From Falciphora oryzae (taxonomy: Eukaryota; Ascomycota; Sordariomycetes; Magnaporthales; Magnaporthaceae): 54,773 nucleotides of DNA. Shown one piece after another: positions 9,161 to 20,112 of the stretch. The notes under the pieces were generated by a model, which saw only the letters and a program-made list of their open reading frames with translations, ran no database searches and had not been told where the DNA came from. The number at the start of each line of letters is the position of its first letter. The first letter of the stretch is position 1. The stretch spans positions 136,177 through 190,949 of the forward strand of contig JNVV01000025.1 of the NCBI GenBank assembly GCA_000733355.1. Direction: 5' to 3'. The translations under genes were made by a program, and so were the position numbers.

Positions 9161-9873
9161 TCACAACACCCCTCCCTGCCTCTTCGCAGCCACGATCTGC
9201 GTAAAGTTCGCGATACGCCCCGCAGCCAGGTCGAAGGCGATGCGGGCCTTGTTGTCGTGGATGGTGATGGTGCTCGTGTTGCTCGACGGCGTCGCGGGCG
9301 CGCGCGTGCTCGACGCCCACGCGATCGTGGCAGCCGCGCTCGCCGGGTCGATGCTTCCGCCCGTCCACGTGCTGCAGCCGCTGCAGAGCGCGTCGAGGCG
9401 CCAGTGCGTCGCGTTGGTCGCCGACGTGCCGAAGACAGCGTAGCTTGCGCCCGGGTAGGGTACCGGGGCGGTGCGGGAGCTTTTTATGTTTACGTTCTGT
9501 TAGACGCAACTCGCGGATGCTGTCACGATAAGGATAGAGAGCACATGGAAAACACTCACACAGCGCGCCGGCTGCTCACGACGGCACCGGCCCCGCCGTT
9601 GGAGTAGGCGATGGTGAGCGGGTTGTTGGTCATCTGGCCGCCCCAGGCGAGCGCGGCCCAGCCGACGGTGCGCGGCGCCACAATCTGGATCAGCACGTCG
9701 AAGGCGGTGTTCCGGGCGGCCGTGTTGGGCACGGCAACGCGGAAGGCGACGCGCTGCGGGCTGACGAACTCGGAGTAGCATACGGGCCCGTCGCAGAACT
9801 TGGCCGCCTGGACTGCCGCGGGGACGGCGGCGAAGAGGGCCAGCGCTGCCGTTGCGGATTGGAGGAGGCCCAT
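9161..9873 (-). CDS. Secreted cytochrome-domain protein, AA8/CDH-cytochrome (DOMON) type
   Basis: Two exons (9873-9560 and 9479-9161) give 210 residues. The 80-nt intron has donor GTGAGT and an acceptor AAAAAG, with branch CTAAC at a fitting distance; this acceptor restores the family block SRTAPVPYPGASY. Residues 1-23 are a signal peptide. The rest matches the heme b domain of cellobiose dehydrogenase: GWAALAWGGQM (candidate axial Met), NPLTIAYSNG, THW (candidate axial His) and a C-SGC pair. AA8 domains pass electrons to lytic polysaccharide monooxygenases or other acceptors outside the cell. There is no flavin dehydrogenase domain or membrane anchor, so this is a stand-alone cytochrome domain. 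Confidence 0.78.
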
Positions 9874-10916
9874 TTTTCTGTTTGCCTTTTCCTTTGGCCT
9901 AAGGCTTGTATGTTGTTTTACGATCAGAAAGGGGCGGTGTTATTTTCTTTGCGTCGGCGGCTGCTGGAAATTGATGTCCTTTGACCGTCGCGTTGATCAA
10001 TTCGGACGTTAAACAGGACCGGTCCAGTTTCAGGCGTGAACGGCGCCAACGAGTGAATATATGGGAAGGAAGCACCCTAATACATCCGCAATTGCGTCAA
10101 CCAAAGGGGCAGACTGGAGACACCATGTCTCGTCGGCGAAGGGGCATCGCGGGATTTTTAGCCGGATAGTGCAATGAGACAATGCGAAAGTAGAATTTCC
10201 GATTCTTTCCCATATAAAAGCAATATGCAGTTCAATTCAGGTGCTCAGACGACCGAATCAACCATTGGCAAAAAAGAGGTGCTGAGTGGCACGCAATGTT
10301 GGGTGCCGTTTTGACTGGCTCAAGCAACGAGCGCCGAGCGCCGGGACTGTATTTGCTCGCTTGATGCGTGGCACGGCACTTGAATCGAGGGAGCTTGGTC
10401 ATGGGGAGGGGGGGCCGATGTGATGTGATATTATGGCCAAGATGCTGGCGGGCATGAAGCGAGCATGCGCAAAAGAACACCACCCATCTCCCGACCTCTT
10501 GGACCGTTTCCTAGGCTAAAGTCACACCCTTATTCCTAACAAACAGGAACGGACGTTCGGCGCTGGAAATCTGTTGTCACAACAAGTGGGCGGCGAATAG
10601 GATACGACTTTTTGCAAATCCCCCTGATTGCGGGTATTCAGATCAGACATGGCCGATATCCACGAAGGATTGTGTGGTGCTCTTCAACCGATCAAGAAAC
10701 CCCAGGTTCCCAACTCAAGTCGCGGAAAAGGTGCCTGCGACCGGGCAAGAGCGAAGGTAGGCCTCAGCTGAATTTGATTGCCATCGTTACGCCTGTGACC
10801 CCAGCAAGAGGCCACAGCCTTGTCAGTCCCGCCAACTTGCCTCTCCTCTCAGCCGACGATGCAGGATGCCACCTCGACTTTCCGATCATGCCCACGGCGG
10901 GCAGACAAGACTAGTC
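9874..10916. other. Intergenic, about 1 kb
   Basis: Promoter side of the AA8 gene. Short frames on both strands have no domain or splice support. I see no RNA gene or repeat. Confidence 0.5.
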
Positions 10917-11713
10917 CTAGCGATCGAGTCCCTCATCCGCCCAACGCCCCGGCTCTCCTACCGATGAGATCTCGACGGTAACTGCGGCGCCGGCGGCCAG
11001 TATTTGGTTGAACTCGGCGGGTGTCATCAGCCAAGGCGTGTCCACCGCCGCAGGCAGGTCGCCGATCTGCAGCGTGAGGAGCCGGCCGGAGCACGGGGGT
11101 GCGAGCAGGTCACGCAGCCCGTCCAGCTGGGCGCGCGTGCAGGCCGGCACGTAGTAGAACGCCTCCTCGCCCTGGTGGGGAGCCGTCAGGTCGACCACCG
11201 TGACCTGGATGGTGGGCTCGGGAGAGAGGCTGGGGCGAGGGTGTCGGTCGACAGGAGGTTGTTCCTGATAGGGGGGCTGGCGCAGTAGCCAACGGCTGCA
11301 GCGGTCGAGGTTCTGGGGATCGTGATAGAAGTGGTTGTGGTGGGCGCTGTGTGCGTCGGAATGCTGCCTGGCCGAGCTGGTTGAGCCGGCCGAGTGGTCG
11401 GTATCGCCCTTGTAAAGGTGGCTGCTCGGGAAATCAACGCGGGATGGGGAATTCCAGCCTCGGGTGGGGTCGGAACATGGAGGTGCCCCTCTAACGTCAT
11501 CGTCGATTCCCTCGGGCTCTAGGTAGAGCGGGCGGATTTCAGTGACAGGGTCACTGTCGGGGTTGGCTCTGGGACGACGATTGCCATCGGAACCGCCGTC
11601 CATCTCAGCCGCGGCTTCAGCTTGCGCCTGGCTTCCCTGCGCATCATCTTGAGGCGGTCCGGATGGTCGGCACCGTACACAAAGCGGTAGACGGCGAACG
11701 GGTCGGGACGCAT
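10917..11713 (-). CDS. Uncharacterised protein, reading frame unresolved
   Basis: The C-terminal part is protein-like and open to the stop at 10917: TVVDLTAPHQGEEAFYY, then LLTLQIGDLPAAV, then TPWLMTPAEFNQI. The best N-terminus is MRPDPFAVYRFVYGADH from 11713, with a strong high-GC third position to about 11610. It then runs into a stop at 11519, while the neighbouring frame carries on to the C-terminus. Either a short intron or a one-base lesion near 11600 joins them; I cannot decide. The middle is rich in Ser, His and Pro. No family recognised. Confidence 0.35.
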
Positions 11714-12520
11714 GATTCCAATCTTCAATGGTAGGGGCAAGCTTTTGATACTGTGTGAAGCGTGTGGAATTGCGTGGAGGGGACACCAGGTGGATGCTGC
11801 TTGTGGTCTTCTTCCAAGTTCCCCCGAAAGTGCGCGGCTCCATGCCCTTATGAAGACATCCATCGCTTTGATGGGAACTGTAGAGGAAGGGAGAAAAGGG
11901 CGCACCAAGAGCCGAGTGCATCATGGTCACGGTCAGAGTTCCTCCAAAGGGCCGGCAGGTCCATCTCAAAGAACATTGACGGGCGCATTTCATTCGGGCG
12001 TTGCCTGCACTCCATCTGCGGTACGGAGACAGTTTGTTTCCCTTGTGGCTATGTCAAAGACCTTTCGAGAAATGACTTCCGCCCGTCGCACGGCCAACTC
12101 CGATGAGGTTTCGATTCCTGTCAAATAGAGACAACATCGTACGCAGGTGGTGGGTGGAAGGGGACAGCAAACGCTATCACTAGGATAAAGGCACGTGAAA
12201 TCTACGCTTCAGTGGACGTGCCCCACCTGCGCTCGAACCAGCCACTCAGCCACCAGCGGGAATCCACCGGTCGGGGGCGGGCCTGCAGTGGCCCCATCGG
12301 AGAAGACTGTACTTCCACGTATACCTTCAAAATCTCATGTGGTGTTGAGAAATCGCCATTCCGCTCTCCCTCCTCTTCTCCCATCCCCTCCTCGCCCGCC
12401 TTTCGCAACCGCCCACTGCGCGACCATTGCAACCGCCACGCCCGACGGTCCTCTTCGGCTTCTCCCACACTACCGCACTTTCGCTCCTTGAGTTTCCGGC
12501 ATTGCCGCGAGTTCGTCAAG
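11714..12520. promoter_or_regulatory. Divergent intergenic region and PHO88 5' leader
   Basis: Lies between the uncharacterised gene (-) and PHO88 (+). The 12350-12520 part is rich in pyrimidines and CCGC blocks, as seen in 5' leaders of highly expressed fungal genes. No clear TATA box. Confidence 0.4.
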
Positions 12521-13348
12521 ATGGCCGGTCTCAGCCCCCAAATGTAAGTGCGACACTCTTCCGCGCATCCCGTCGCGCGGGGAATAGCGCACCTTGGAAG
12601 GAGTTCAACCACGGGCGCGGCGCGGCGCCGTTCTCTTTCTCGCCGGCCCTTTGTTGATAACAATCCGCCGACGATGGCGCACACAACAGAACCAACATGG
12701 TCATCATCCTGGGCATGATCCAGGTGGCCAAGAAGATCCCGTTTGAGGACCCAAACGTCCTCAACATGGCGCGTGCCGGCTACGCCCTGAGCAACCTGAT
12801 CATCCTGGGCATCTCGCTCTACATCATGTCCTGCATCAACAAGAAGAAGGGTATGGATATCCCCCTCCCCCGCCCTTCCCCCGCATGTCTCGTGCGCGTT
12901 GCAACAGGCTAGGTAGACATAGCTGACACGAGACCTCCTCCTCGTTCCAATAGACCTCACGACCCTCAAGTACGTCGAGCCCGCGCCGGTCGGGTCCTCG
13001 GAGGAGCCCAAGCTGGTGACGACGACGATCCACGCGTACGACCTCGGCAAGCTCAAGGAGGCGCTCCGGTCCCAGGCCATGGGCGTGGGCATGATGGCCG
13101 TGATGCACCTCTACTTCAAGTACACCAACCCGCTGCTCATCCAGTCCATCATCCCGCTCAAGAGCGCCCTCGAGTCCAACCTGGCCAAGATCCACATCTT
13201 CGGCCAGCCCGCCTCGGGCGACCTCAAGCGCCCCTTCAAGCAGGCCCAGGGCCTCATGGCTGGTCTCCAGGGCGGCCCCGCCCAGAGCGACAAGAAGGCC
13301 GTCGAGGCTGCCGAGCGCGCCGGCCGTGGCGGTGCCAAGGAGGAGTAA
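12521..13348 (+). CDS. PHO88: PHO88/SND3 family ER membrane protein
   Basis: Three exons: 12521-12543, 12690-12850 and 12954-13348, giving 192 residues, the usual size of Pho88. The first junction makes PQITNMVIILGM, the conserved start of the family. Hydrophobic segments lie at the N-terminus, around SNLIILGISLYIM and around MGVGMMAVMHLYFKY. The block YTNPLLIQSIIPLKSALES and GDLKRPFK are family hallmarks. In yeast the protein (Pho88/Snd3) acts in the ER in SRP-independent targeting of membrane and secretory proteins and was first linked to phosphate uptake. The second intron carries the branch point CTGAC. Intact and probably functional. Confidence 0.95.
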
Positions 13349-13883
13349 GGGGTCTGGGAAGGAAAAATATGCGGGGACCTTTTCTTTTCTTTTCTTACTT
13401 GTATTCTTCGGGTGTCTTGCCTTGCGCTGCGTCTATGTGCCATACATGTTGATCTCTTCTCTGTGCATACTGGCGCAACTACGGGCCCTGCGCCTGGTCA
13501 ATGAATGCAGGAACAATGCGATTGGCCGAAAGTGCAAGCCGATGCCGTGATTGTGGGCAGCGTAGGATTCGTCGACCTGAAATCGTCGAGCACGTGCTGG
13601 CGATTTTGGGCGATCTGGACCAGGTTTCGAGGCGCGGGCCTTGCGGAACGCGCCACCATGCAACGGCCGGTGGCGTTACCATTGATTTCCCAGCGATTTC
13701 GTAACTCCGACCTTTGAGCCGCATTTTGGCCCCCTGCAACATCCAACTTCCCGCCCTTGCGACAGCTTCTGGGAGAAGGCTCCCTGCTCATTCGTTTTCA
13801 ATAGAAACCAAACCGCATCCTCGAACTTGTCCTCCCCCACGACACTTTTACTCTCGCGCCCCGAGCCACTTTGAACCGCAATA
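13349..13883. other. Intergenic between PHO88 and RAD14
   Basis: The 3' region of PHO88 begins with a T-rich tract (13380-13400). The pyrimidine-rich 13790-13880 stretch is probably the RAD14 leader. No further gene seen. Confidence 0.5.
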
Positions 13884-15272
13884 ATGGAGGCTCCAGGAAC
13901 CCCTCCCCGACAGCCTGCATCGTCAACGCGACGGCCTCCATCCCCACCAACACCCGAGGTTACCCGCCGAATAGTATGACCGCTTTCTCGACGTGCAATG
14001 CTGCCCCAAGCCGCAGCGTCCAGCTAACACGGTGCAACTGCAGGAGGAGAACCGCCTCAAGGCAAAAGCCATCCGCGACCAGCACGAAGCCGCCGCCCGC
14101 GCCGCCGGCAAGTCGACGCTCCCGCCAAAGACGGCCTCCGGGTTCGTGGCCACGGACGATATCCACATAGTCGGCGGCGGCAACAGCAGCGGCGGCCGGG
14201 TCACCAGGAGCAGCAGGAAGAGGCCGCACAGCGAAACAGAGCCGTCTGCAGAACCGGCGGCGACCCGCGCCTCGACCACCATCAACCGCGCAACCGTCCC
14301 GGCTAGCAACCGCGATGCGCGCGCGGCGCCAACAAAGCCGGGCGAGGAGGCGCCCCTGAAGCCGGCGCGCAAGTTCACAAACTACGTCGACTACAACTTC
14401 AGCGCCATGACGGACACCAAGGGCGGGTTCCTGACGGCCGACGACGACCCGCACAACTACGTGCTCAACGCGGGCGGCAAGGGGAAAGAGGCAGAGGAGC
14501 AGAGGCCGGCGCACATGACGCAGGAGGAGTGGGAGCGCAAGCAGCTGCTCAAGAAGCTGCAGCGGCAAAAGGCCGGGCCGTTCGAGCCGGGCATGAGCGC
14601 GCTCGTGTCGGACGCCGAGAGGAAAAAGTGCCGCGAGTGCGGGAGCCTCGAGATCGACTTTGTGTGGGAGGAGGTCTTCCACGTCTCCGTGTGCGGCACG
14701 TGCAAGGAGAAGTACCCCGAGAAGTACAGCCTCCTGACCAAGACGGAGTGCCGGCAGGACTATCTCCTGACGGAACGTGAGTTTCTTCCCTCCTTGTACG
14801 CTACCCGGGCCCCCGACTAATCTAGACGTCTTGACCAGCCGAGCTGCGCGACGAGGAGCTCCTGCCGCACCTCAACAAGCCGAACCCGCACAAGTCGCAC
14901 TGGCACGACATGATGCTCTTCCTGCGGTGCCAGGTCGAGGAGTACGCGCTGGGCCCGGACCGGTGGGGGTCGGCCGAGGCGCTCGACGCCGAGTTCGAGC
15001 GGCGCGAGGCCGAGAAGCGTGTCCGCAAGGAGGCCAAGTTCAAGAGCAAGCTGGCCGAGCTCAAGAAGCGCACGCACGCCGACGCGTTCCGGCGCGCCAC
15101 AAAGTCCGGGCTGGCCGAGGCGGGCGGGGTCAGGGCGACCAAGTTCGGCGACAGGATCGGGGCCCAGGGGCCCCACGTGCACGACTGGGGGCGGGCGGTC
15201 GAGAACGAGGCGGGCATGTCGGTCAAGACGTGCCAGTCGTGCGGGATGGAGGTGGAGGAGCTGGAGTTTTAG
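13884..15272 (+). CDS. RAD14: DNA repair protein RAD14/XPA
   Basis: Three exons: 13884-13973, 14044-14776 and 14839-15272, giving 418 residues. The first junction yields EVTRRI-EENRLKAKAIRDQ, the N-terminal helix typical of XPA. A C-x2-C-x17-C-x2-C zinc finger (CREC ... CGTC) lies at about residues 226-250, followed by KYSLLTKTECRQDYLLTE and PHKSHWHDMMLFLRCQVEEYA, the DNA-binding core. The C-terminus ends in a further conserved Cys pair (CQSCGMEVEELEF). XPA/Rad14 verifies damage and anchors the nucleotide excision repair complex in the nucleus. Both introns have CTAAC-like or GTGAGT signals. Intact; somewhat longer than yeast Rad14 because of a disordered N-terminal segment. Confidence 0.96.
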
Positions 15273-16469
15273 CCTTTTTTGTTCTCGTTTATCACACATG
15301 CATCTGTCCAGCGTCATATCACTGCTTTTTGTTTGGGACCAGGTCTTCCTGATGCGACCGCAAAACGTTGCTATTCCGCCTTCCGTCGGGTCGCGCTCGC
15401 TTGCATCCGTGAAAATCTGTGCGGCACCCCTGAGTGTCTGGACCGTTGGTTTGGACAAGATGCCTCGTCGATTGCAGATCTTTACATCGTCTTATTGGTC
15501 GACGGGTGCGGGAGGTGGCCCGTGAGCCTGCGACAATGGATGGTTCCCTTCGCCGTACCAGGAAGTGGCCACCTAGCAGCACCATCCCAGAATCAGTGGG
15601 GGGTGGACAGCCCGGCCAATCAGACGACGCACCATGGAGCCGTCGGGTGGCCCCTGCTCTGTGCATTTTGTGCTCGCGGGAGAGCTGCTGCTGTGGCTGG
15701 CCGTGGGTGTGATGAAATTTGCAGCAACAGCGCAGCGCCAGCAGCAGCAGGCTTGACGCGACAAGGAAAGCCAGCCCGCCGTCCTCCCAAGAAAAAAAGG
15801 CCAGCAAGCCACCATCATCGACAGCAACGCTGATTTCCCAGGAGCCGCCTCCTGCGCCATCTCAAACCCCCACACTGGCCTGCTGGCGCAAAGCATCGAA
15901 ACGACGACATTCCACTGTTTGTGTTTCCTTCGTTTTCTTCTTCTTCTTCTCCAGATCAGAGCTCGGGCTCTCTTGGTTGTTTCGTTTCGCTTTGGAGTTG
16001 GGCGGATCTCGGATCTTTTCCGGTGCCTCTCTCTGCTTTTGCTTTGGGCGAGGCGAGCGCAGCTGTTGGGCTCGCACTGCTAGGTCCCGCGACCCTTTGC
16101 TCGACGACGTCGCCTTGTCCCCACGCGGCCCCTCTGGAGCCTCTGCCACCTCGCTCGTGCTCGACATCCCGCCTTCTTCGACGCCGAATCATAGCGAAGT
16201 CTGGCCCGGCCCAGCCCCCCTCGCTGCCATCAACACCTCGCCCGACCGTGCACGACACTTTGCGCGCCCGGCTTCCCGCGAGTGGCTAGCCAAGAGAAAA
16301 CAGAGCAGCGGAAACCGACCTCTCCCCGCCACTCTCAGGGCCTCGGCCGTCCCAATTGCTGAGCGGTACTTGTGCTCCTGCAACCCCCCGCCGTTTTGAA
16401 GCGCGAACGGCGACTGCGTTGCTCCCTCCAAACCTCCGCGCTCTCCCACTCTTTTCCTCCTGGTAGTTG
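15273..16469. other. Upstream region and probable leader of PRO11
   Basis: About 1.2 kb without a supported gene. It holds CTT/TTC repeats near 15937-15955 and pyrimidine-rich sequence up to the start codon, consistent with a long 5' leader. Open frames on both strands look like non-coding high-GC runs. Confidence 0.5.
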
Positions 16470-17439
16470 ATGGGGACGAACGCGGGCAACGGAGTTGGCC
16501 CCGGCCCCGGAGGCGGCGAAATGTCGGGCATGATGCAATCCAATCCCTCCAACGGGCCCCATGCCACCGAGTACACCCTCCAAGGTTCGACCTGACCACC
16601 CTTTGCCTATCTGCGCGCGCCTTGTCATCGCCCGCCCGCCGCGAGGGTCGTGCCGCAGCAGCTGCGGAGTAACCTCGTTCGTGCTAACCTCGCTGCATCC
16701 CCCCACCACCAGGTGTGATGCGCTTCCTGCAGACGGAATGGCATCGACACGAGCGCGACCGCAACTCGTGGGATATCGAGAAGCAGGAGATGAAGAGCCG
16801 GATAGCCTCGCTCGAGGGCTCGGCTCGCCGGGCCGACGCGACGCAGAGGGCGCTCAAGAAATATGTCACCATCCTGGAACAGAAGGTCAAGGAGCAGGCC
16901 GCCAAACTGAAGGCTAGCGGCGACACCTCGGAGCCTGTCACCAAATCTGTCAGGGCAGAACGAGAGGCCCTGATCAAAGAGCGACTTGGGCGTAAGACCT
17001 CACTCCCCGCCGACTCGCACTCTCGCGATATGTAGACGTCGCTATTTGCTTGGCTGGCAATCCTAACAATTTTCTTCCCCGACACAGAACCCCCCGAAAA
17101 GGGCCACGATCCATCCCTTCGGTCCGAATATCAACGCGCCGTTGAGGAGGACCCGTCGCCTACCGAGCTCAAGACATTCCTCGACCAGTGCCAAGCCGAG
17201 TTCACATACCTGATGATCACCCCCGCGAATCCGATACCCCCCAGAGAATCGCCCCCGCTGCCCCTGCTGGACGAGATGCCCCGCGATGGCGAATCGTTCG
17301 GGCTGCCGGCCGGCCAGCAGGCTCTAGACCAGTCCTACCCGCCGTCGCAGCAACTCCGCCAGGCTCAGAACCACGTCCGCGAGCTCAACACCAGGCCAGC
17401 CCCTGCCCCTGGCGCAAACCACCACGTGCTCCCGATGCA

Positions 17440-17479
<40 letters not shown>

Positions 17480-19413
17480 GCCCAGCATCAGCAACAGCAA
17501 CAATTACAGCTCCAGCAGCAACAACAGCATCAGCAGCAACAGTCAGTCAACTTCGCAAAGAGCTCCGAAATGCAGCCTGCACCTATGGTCCGCTCTACCG
17601 CCGAGATGCAGCCACTTTTCGGCGGCGGGAACGCAACGGCCAGCGACTGGCCCGTCACCCCTGCCGCCCCAAACCGGCCGGCCGACGAGGGAATGGCTGA
17701 TGTCAACCACCGGGCGAAGCCTGCTGCTCGGACCGCCAACGAAAGCCTAGAGAGCGTCGAAAAGAGATTTGGCGAGGGCGACGGAGGATGGGACTTCAAC
17801 GAAGCATCGTTCGTCGAGCCGCCACAGCCCCAACAGCAGCCGCAACCAGCTCAGCCGATATCGAACCGTCCCGATACGGATGTCTTCCCCAATGCGGATA
17901 GCATCCCAAAGTCACCCAACCGCGGGCCAAACTCGCATCGCAGGAAAAGCAGCATGAGCAGGAGGAGGAGCTCTGAGCACGAGCTTTCCCTCAACGCGAT
18001 TGCGCAGAAGGCTGAGAGCGGCGCCTTCAAGCTGCGGTTTGGGTTAAGGGGCCACCTCAACACCGTGCGGACTATCATCTTCTCGGGCGGTGGCAGCCCG
18101 GGCGAGCCCGAGATCTGCACGGCTGGAGACGACGGGCTCATCAAGCGGTTCCATATCCCGCGCATCTCGCACTCGGGCGGCAATGGCGCCGCCTCAGACC
18201 TCGACGTGCAGGCAGACTTCACCCACCGCGGTCACCAGGGCGCCGTCTTGGCGCTTGCTTCGTGGGCACCGTCGCCCAACTTCTCGACCGGTGGTAGGGC
18301 GCAGGGCGATGGCTGGATCTTCTCGGGCGGGCAGGATTCCATGATCCGCGTGTGGGAGCGCGGCCGGGTCGACCCCAAGGCAAGCCTGGACGGCCACACC
18401 GACGCCGTCTGGGCCCTGTGCGTCCTCCCCACGACGCTGGGCGCCATATTCGGAAACCCGAACCCCTACGGCAACCCGGATAGGATCCTGCTGGCCTCGG
18501 GTGCCGCCGACGGAACCGTGCGGGTGTGGGCCGTCAGCTCACCGCCGCAGCTATCATCCCCGCAGCCGTCGGTTACGGGCCGCAGTGGCCGCGGCGGCAG
18601 CGGGAGAGTTAGGGGCAACTCCATGAGCTCCGGCTCAGCGTTCCCGTCTACCCCGCAGCCCTCCATGGCCACCAACAACCCTTTCAGCCACACCCTTGTG
18701 CATACCATCTCGCGCGCCGACGGGAACGGTGGCAACGCAAGCCCAACGTGCATCACGGCCCTCGGCAGCTCGGGCGAGGCCTTTGTGGTCAGCTACTCGG
18801 ATGCGGCCATTATCGTGTACGACACGCGCACGGGTGAGGAGGTCGGCAGCATGGCAAGCCTCGAGACATACGACGGCACACTCACCACGAGCGTCAACGC
18901 CGTTGTCGCCACCACTGTGGGACTGGATCAGCCTCAAACGAGCGGCAGCGAAGACGAGGCCAACGCGAGCGGACCTACGGGCGGAGGAAGGTCCATGGCA
19001 GGGTCCGGGGTCGAGGGCGTCATCATCTCGGGCCACGAAGACCGCTTTGTCCGGTTTTTCGATGCAAACAGCGGTATGTTACCACCCACATGCCTTGTTT
19101 CATCTCCTTGTAGTAGACTTGGATTTGCTGACGAAATTCGACCTTTTCACTAGGCCAATGCACCTACAATATGCTCGCTCACCCGGCGTCCATCTCAAGC
19201 CTGTCGCTCAGCCCCAATGGCCAGGAGCTGGTCAGCGCGGGCCACGATGCGTCACTGCGTTTCTGGAGCCTCGAGAAGCGGTCCTGCACGCAGGAGATCA
19301 CAAGCCACCGCATCATGCGGGGCGAAGGCGTCTGCGCCGTCGTGTGGAGCTCGGACGGCAAGTGGGTCGTTAGTGGCGGCGGCGATGGCATCGTCAAGGT
19401 CTTTGCCCGGTAG
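16470..19413 (+). CDS. pro11: Striatin PRO11 (STRIPAK scaffold)
   Basis: Four exons: 16470-16584, 16713-16991, 17088-19073 and 19154-19413, giving 879 residues. After a Gly-rich start ([16 protein letters not shown]), residues 39-74 form the caveolin-binding-like block ([17 protein letters not shown]), followed by a coiled coil to about 115. A polyglutamine tract lies at about 249-283, Ser/Arg-rich linkers after it, and WD40 repeats from about 453 to the end ([49 protein letters not shown]). Striatin is the scaffold of the STRIPAK complex, which controls fruiting-body formation and cell fusion in sordariomycetes. The first donor is the weak AAG-GTTCGA. A long open frame follows the TAG stop in phase. 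Confidence 0.96.
17437..17543 (+). repeat. CAG/CAA trinucleotide tract in PRO11
   Basis: A pure CAG run of about 12 units (17440-17476) followed by interrupted CAG/CAA codons encodes a Gln-rich segment of some 35 residues. Such tracts are length-variable and are a useful polymorphic marker. Confidence 0.9.
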
Positions 19414-19431
19414 GACGCGACGGACGAGAAG

Positions 19432-20112
19432 GTGCTACCACCTCGGGCTCGAGAGGAGAAGGACAGCGGTGGCGGCGGTGGCAGTGATGGTGGTGGCAGT
19501 GGTGGTGGTGGCAGTGGTGGATCCGGTGGTGTCATCAGGAGTCCAAGTCGCAGCAGCCGTCGCAGCAGTAGCAGCCGCATACGACTTCCGCGCGTCACTC
19601 TACCGGCCCCCCTCCGCCCTGTCGCCACCACAGATGACGCCATGGTGCGGGCGGCCTCAGTGAAGGAACAACATGGCTACCGTGCGAGTAGGTTTGGGTT
19701 TGGCGGGGATGGCGAGGAGGACCTCGACATTTACGATGCTTCAGATGATGAGAAGTCGGATTCTAGCAACAACAGCAATGCCACAGTCGCGCCCAACCCT
19801 CCGAGATGCCTGAACGTCTTCGAAGAGCTCCGGCAGCAGCAGGTGCATCAGCCCACCCGCAGTCGCCTGCTCCAGCTCGCCGGCATTACGCTCAAGTCAC
19901 CGGCATCATCGTTGTCGCCGCCTCGTCGCCCCCTCAGCCCGTCCCTTTCCCCGATCCTGTCGACCACGGCAGTGGACCATAATTTCGAAAGCTGTCTTCT
20001 CACCGCAGCGCCGCCGACGCCCCCTCCCGGCCGCAAAGACGCGGCTCCTGCTTCTAGTCGAAAGGACAATGACGATAATGACGATGCAGAGGACGACAGG
20101 GACTTCTTTTAA
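19432..20112 (+). CDS. Open frame downstream of and in phase with PRO11, uncertain
   Basis: The frame of PRO11 stays open for 232 codons past its TAG (19414-20112); the first ATG is at 19432. The predicted protein has a Gly/Ser linker (GGGGSGGSGG), a Ser/Arg patch, an acidic stretch (GGDGEEDLDIYDASDDEKSD), then NVFEELRQQQ, TRSRLLQLAGITLKSP, Pro/Ser-rich sequence and a terminal DNDDAEDDRDFF. It could be a separate small gene, a C-terminal extension made by readthrough or alternative splicing, or a chance open frame in GC-rich 3' UTR. The TAG-G context is not a known strong readthrough signal. No family recognised. Confidence 0.3.
   Translation: MLPPRAREEKDSGGGGGSDGGGSGGGGSGGSGGVIRSPSRSSRRSSSSRIRLPRVTLPAPLRPVATTDDAMVRAASVKEQHGYRASRFGFGGDGEEDLDIYDASDDEKSDSSNNSNATVAPNPPRCLNVFEELRQQQVHQPTRSRLLQLAGITLKSPASSLSPPRRPLSPSLSPILSTTAVDHNFESCLLTAAPPTPPPGRKDAAPASSRKDNDDNDDAEDDRDFF

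Noticed and set aside
8571..9443. Plus-strand ORF of 290 codons after the peptidase
   Set aside because: It is the run-on frame created by the peptidase frameshift near 8640-8646, not a separate gene.
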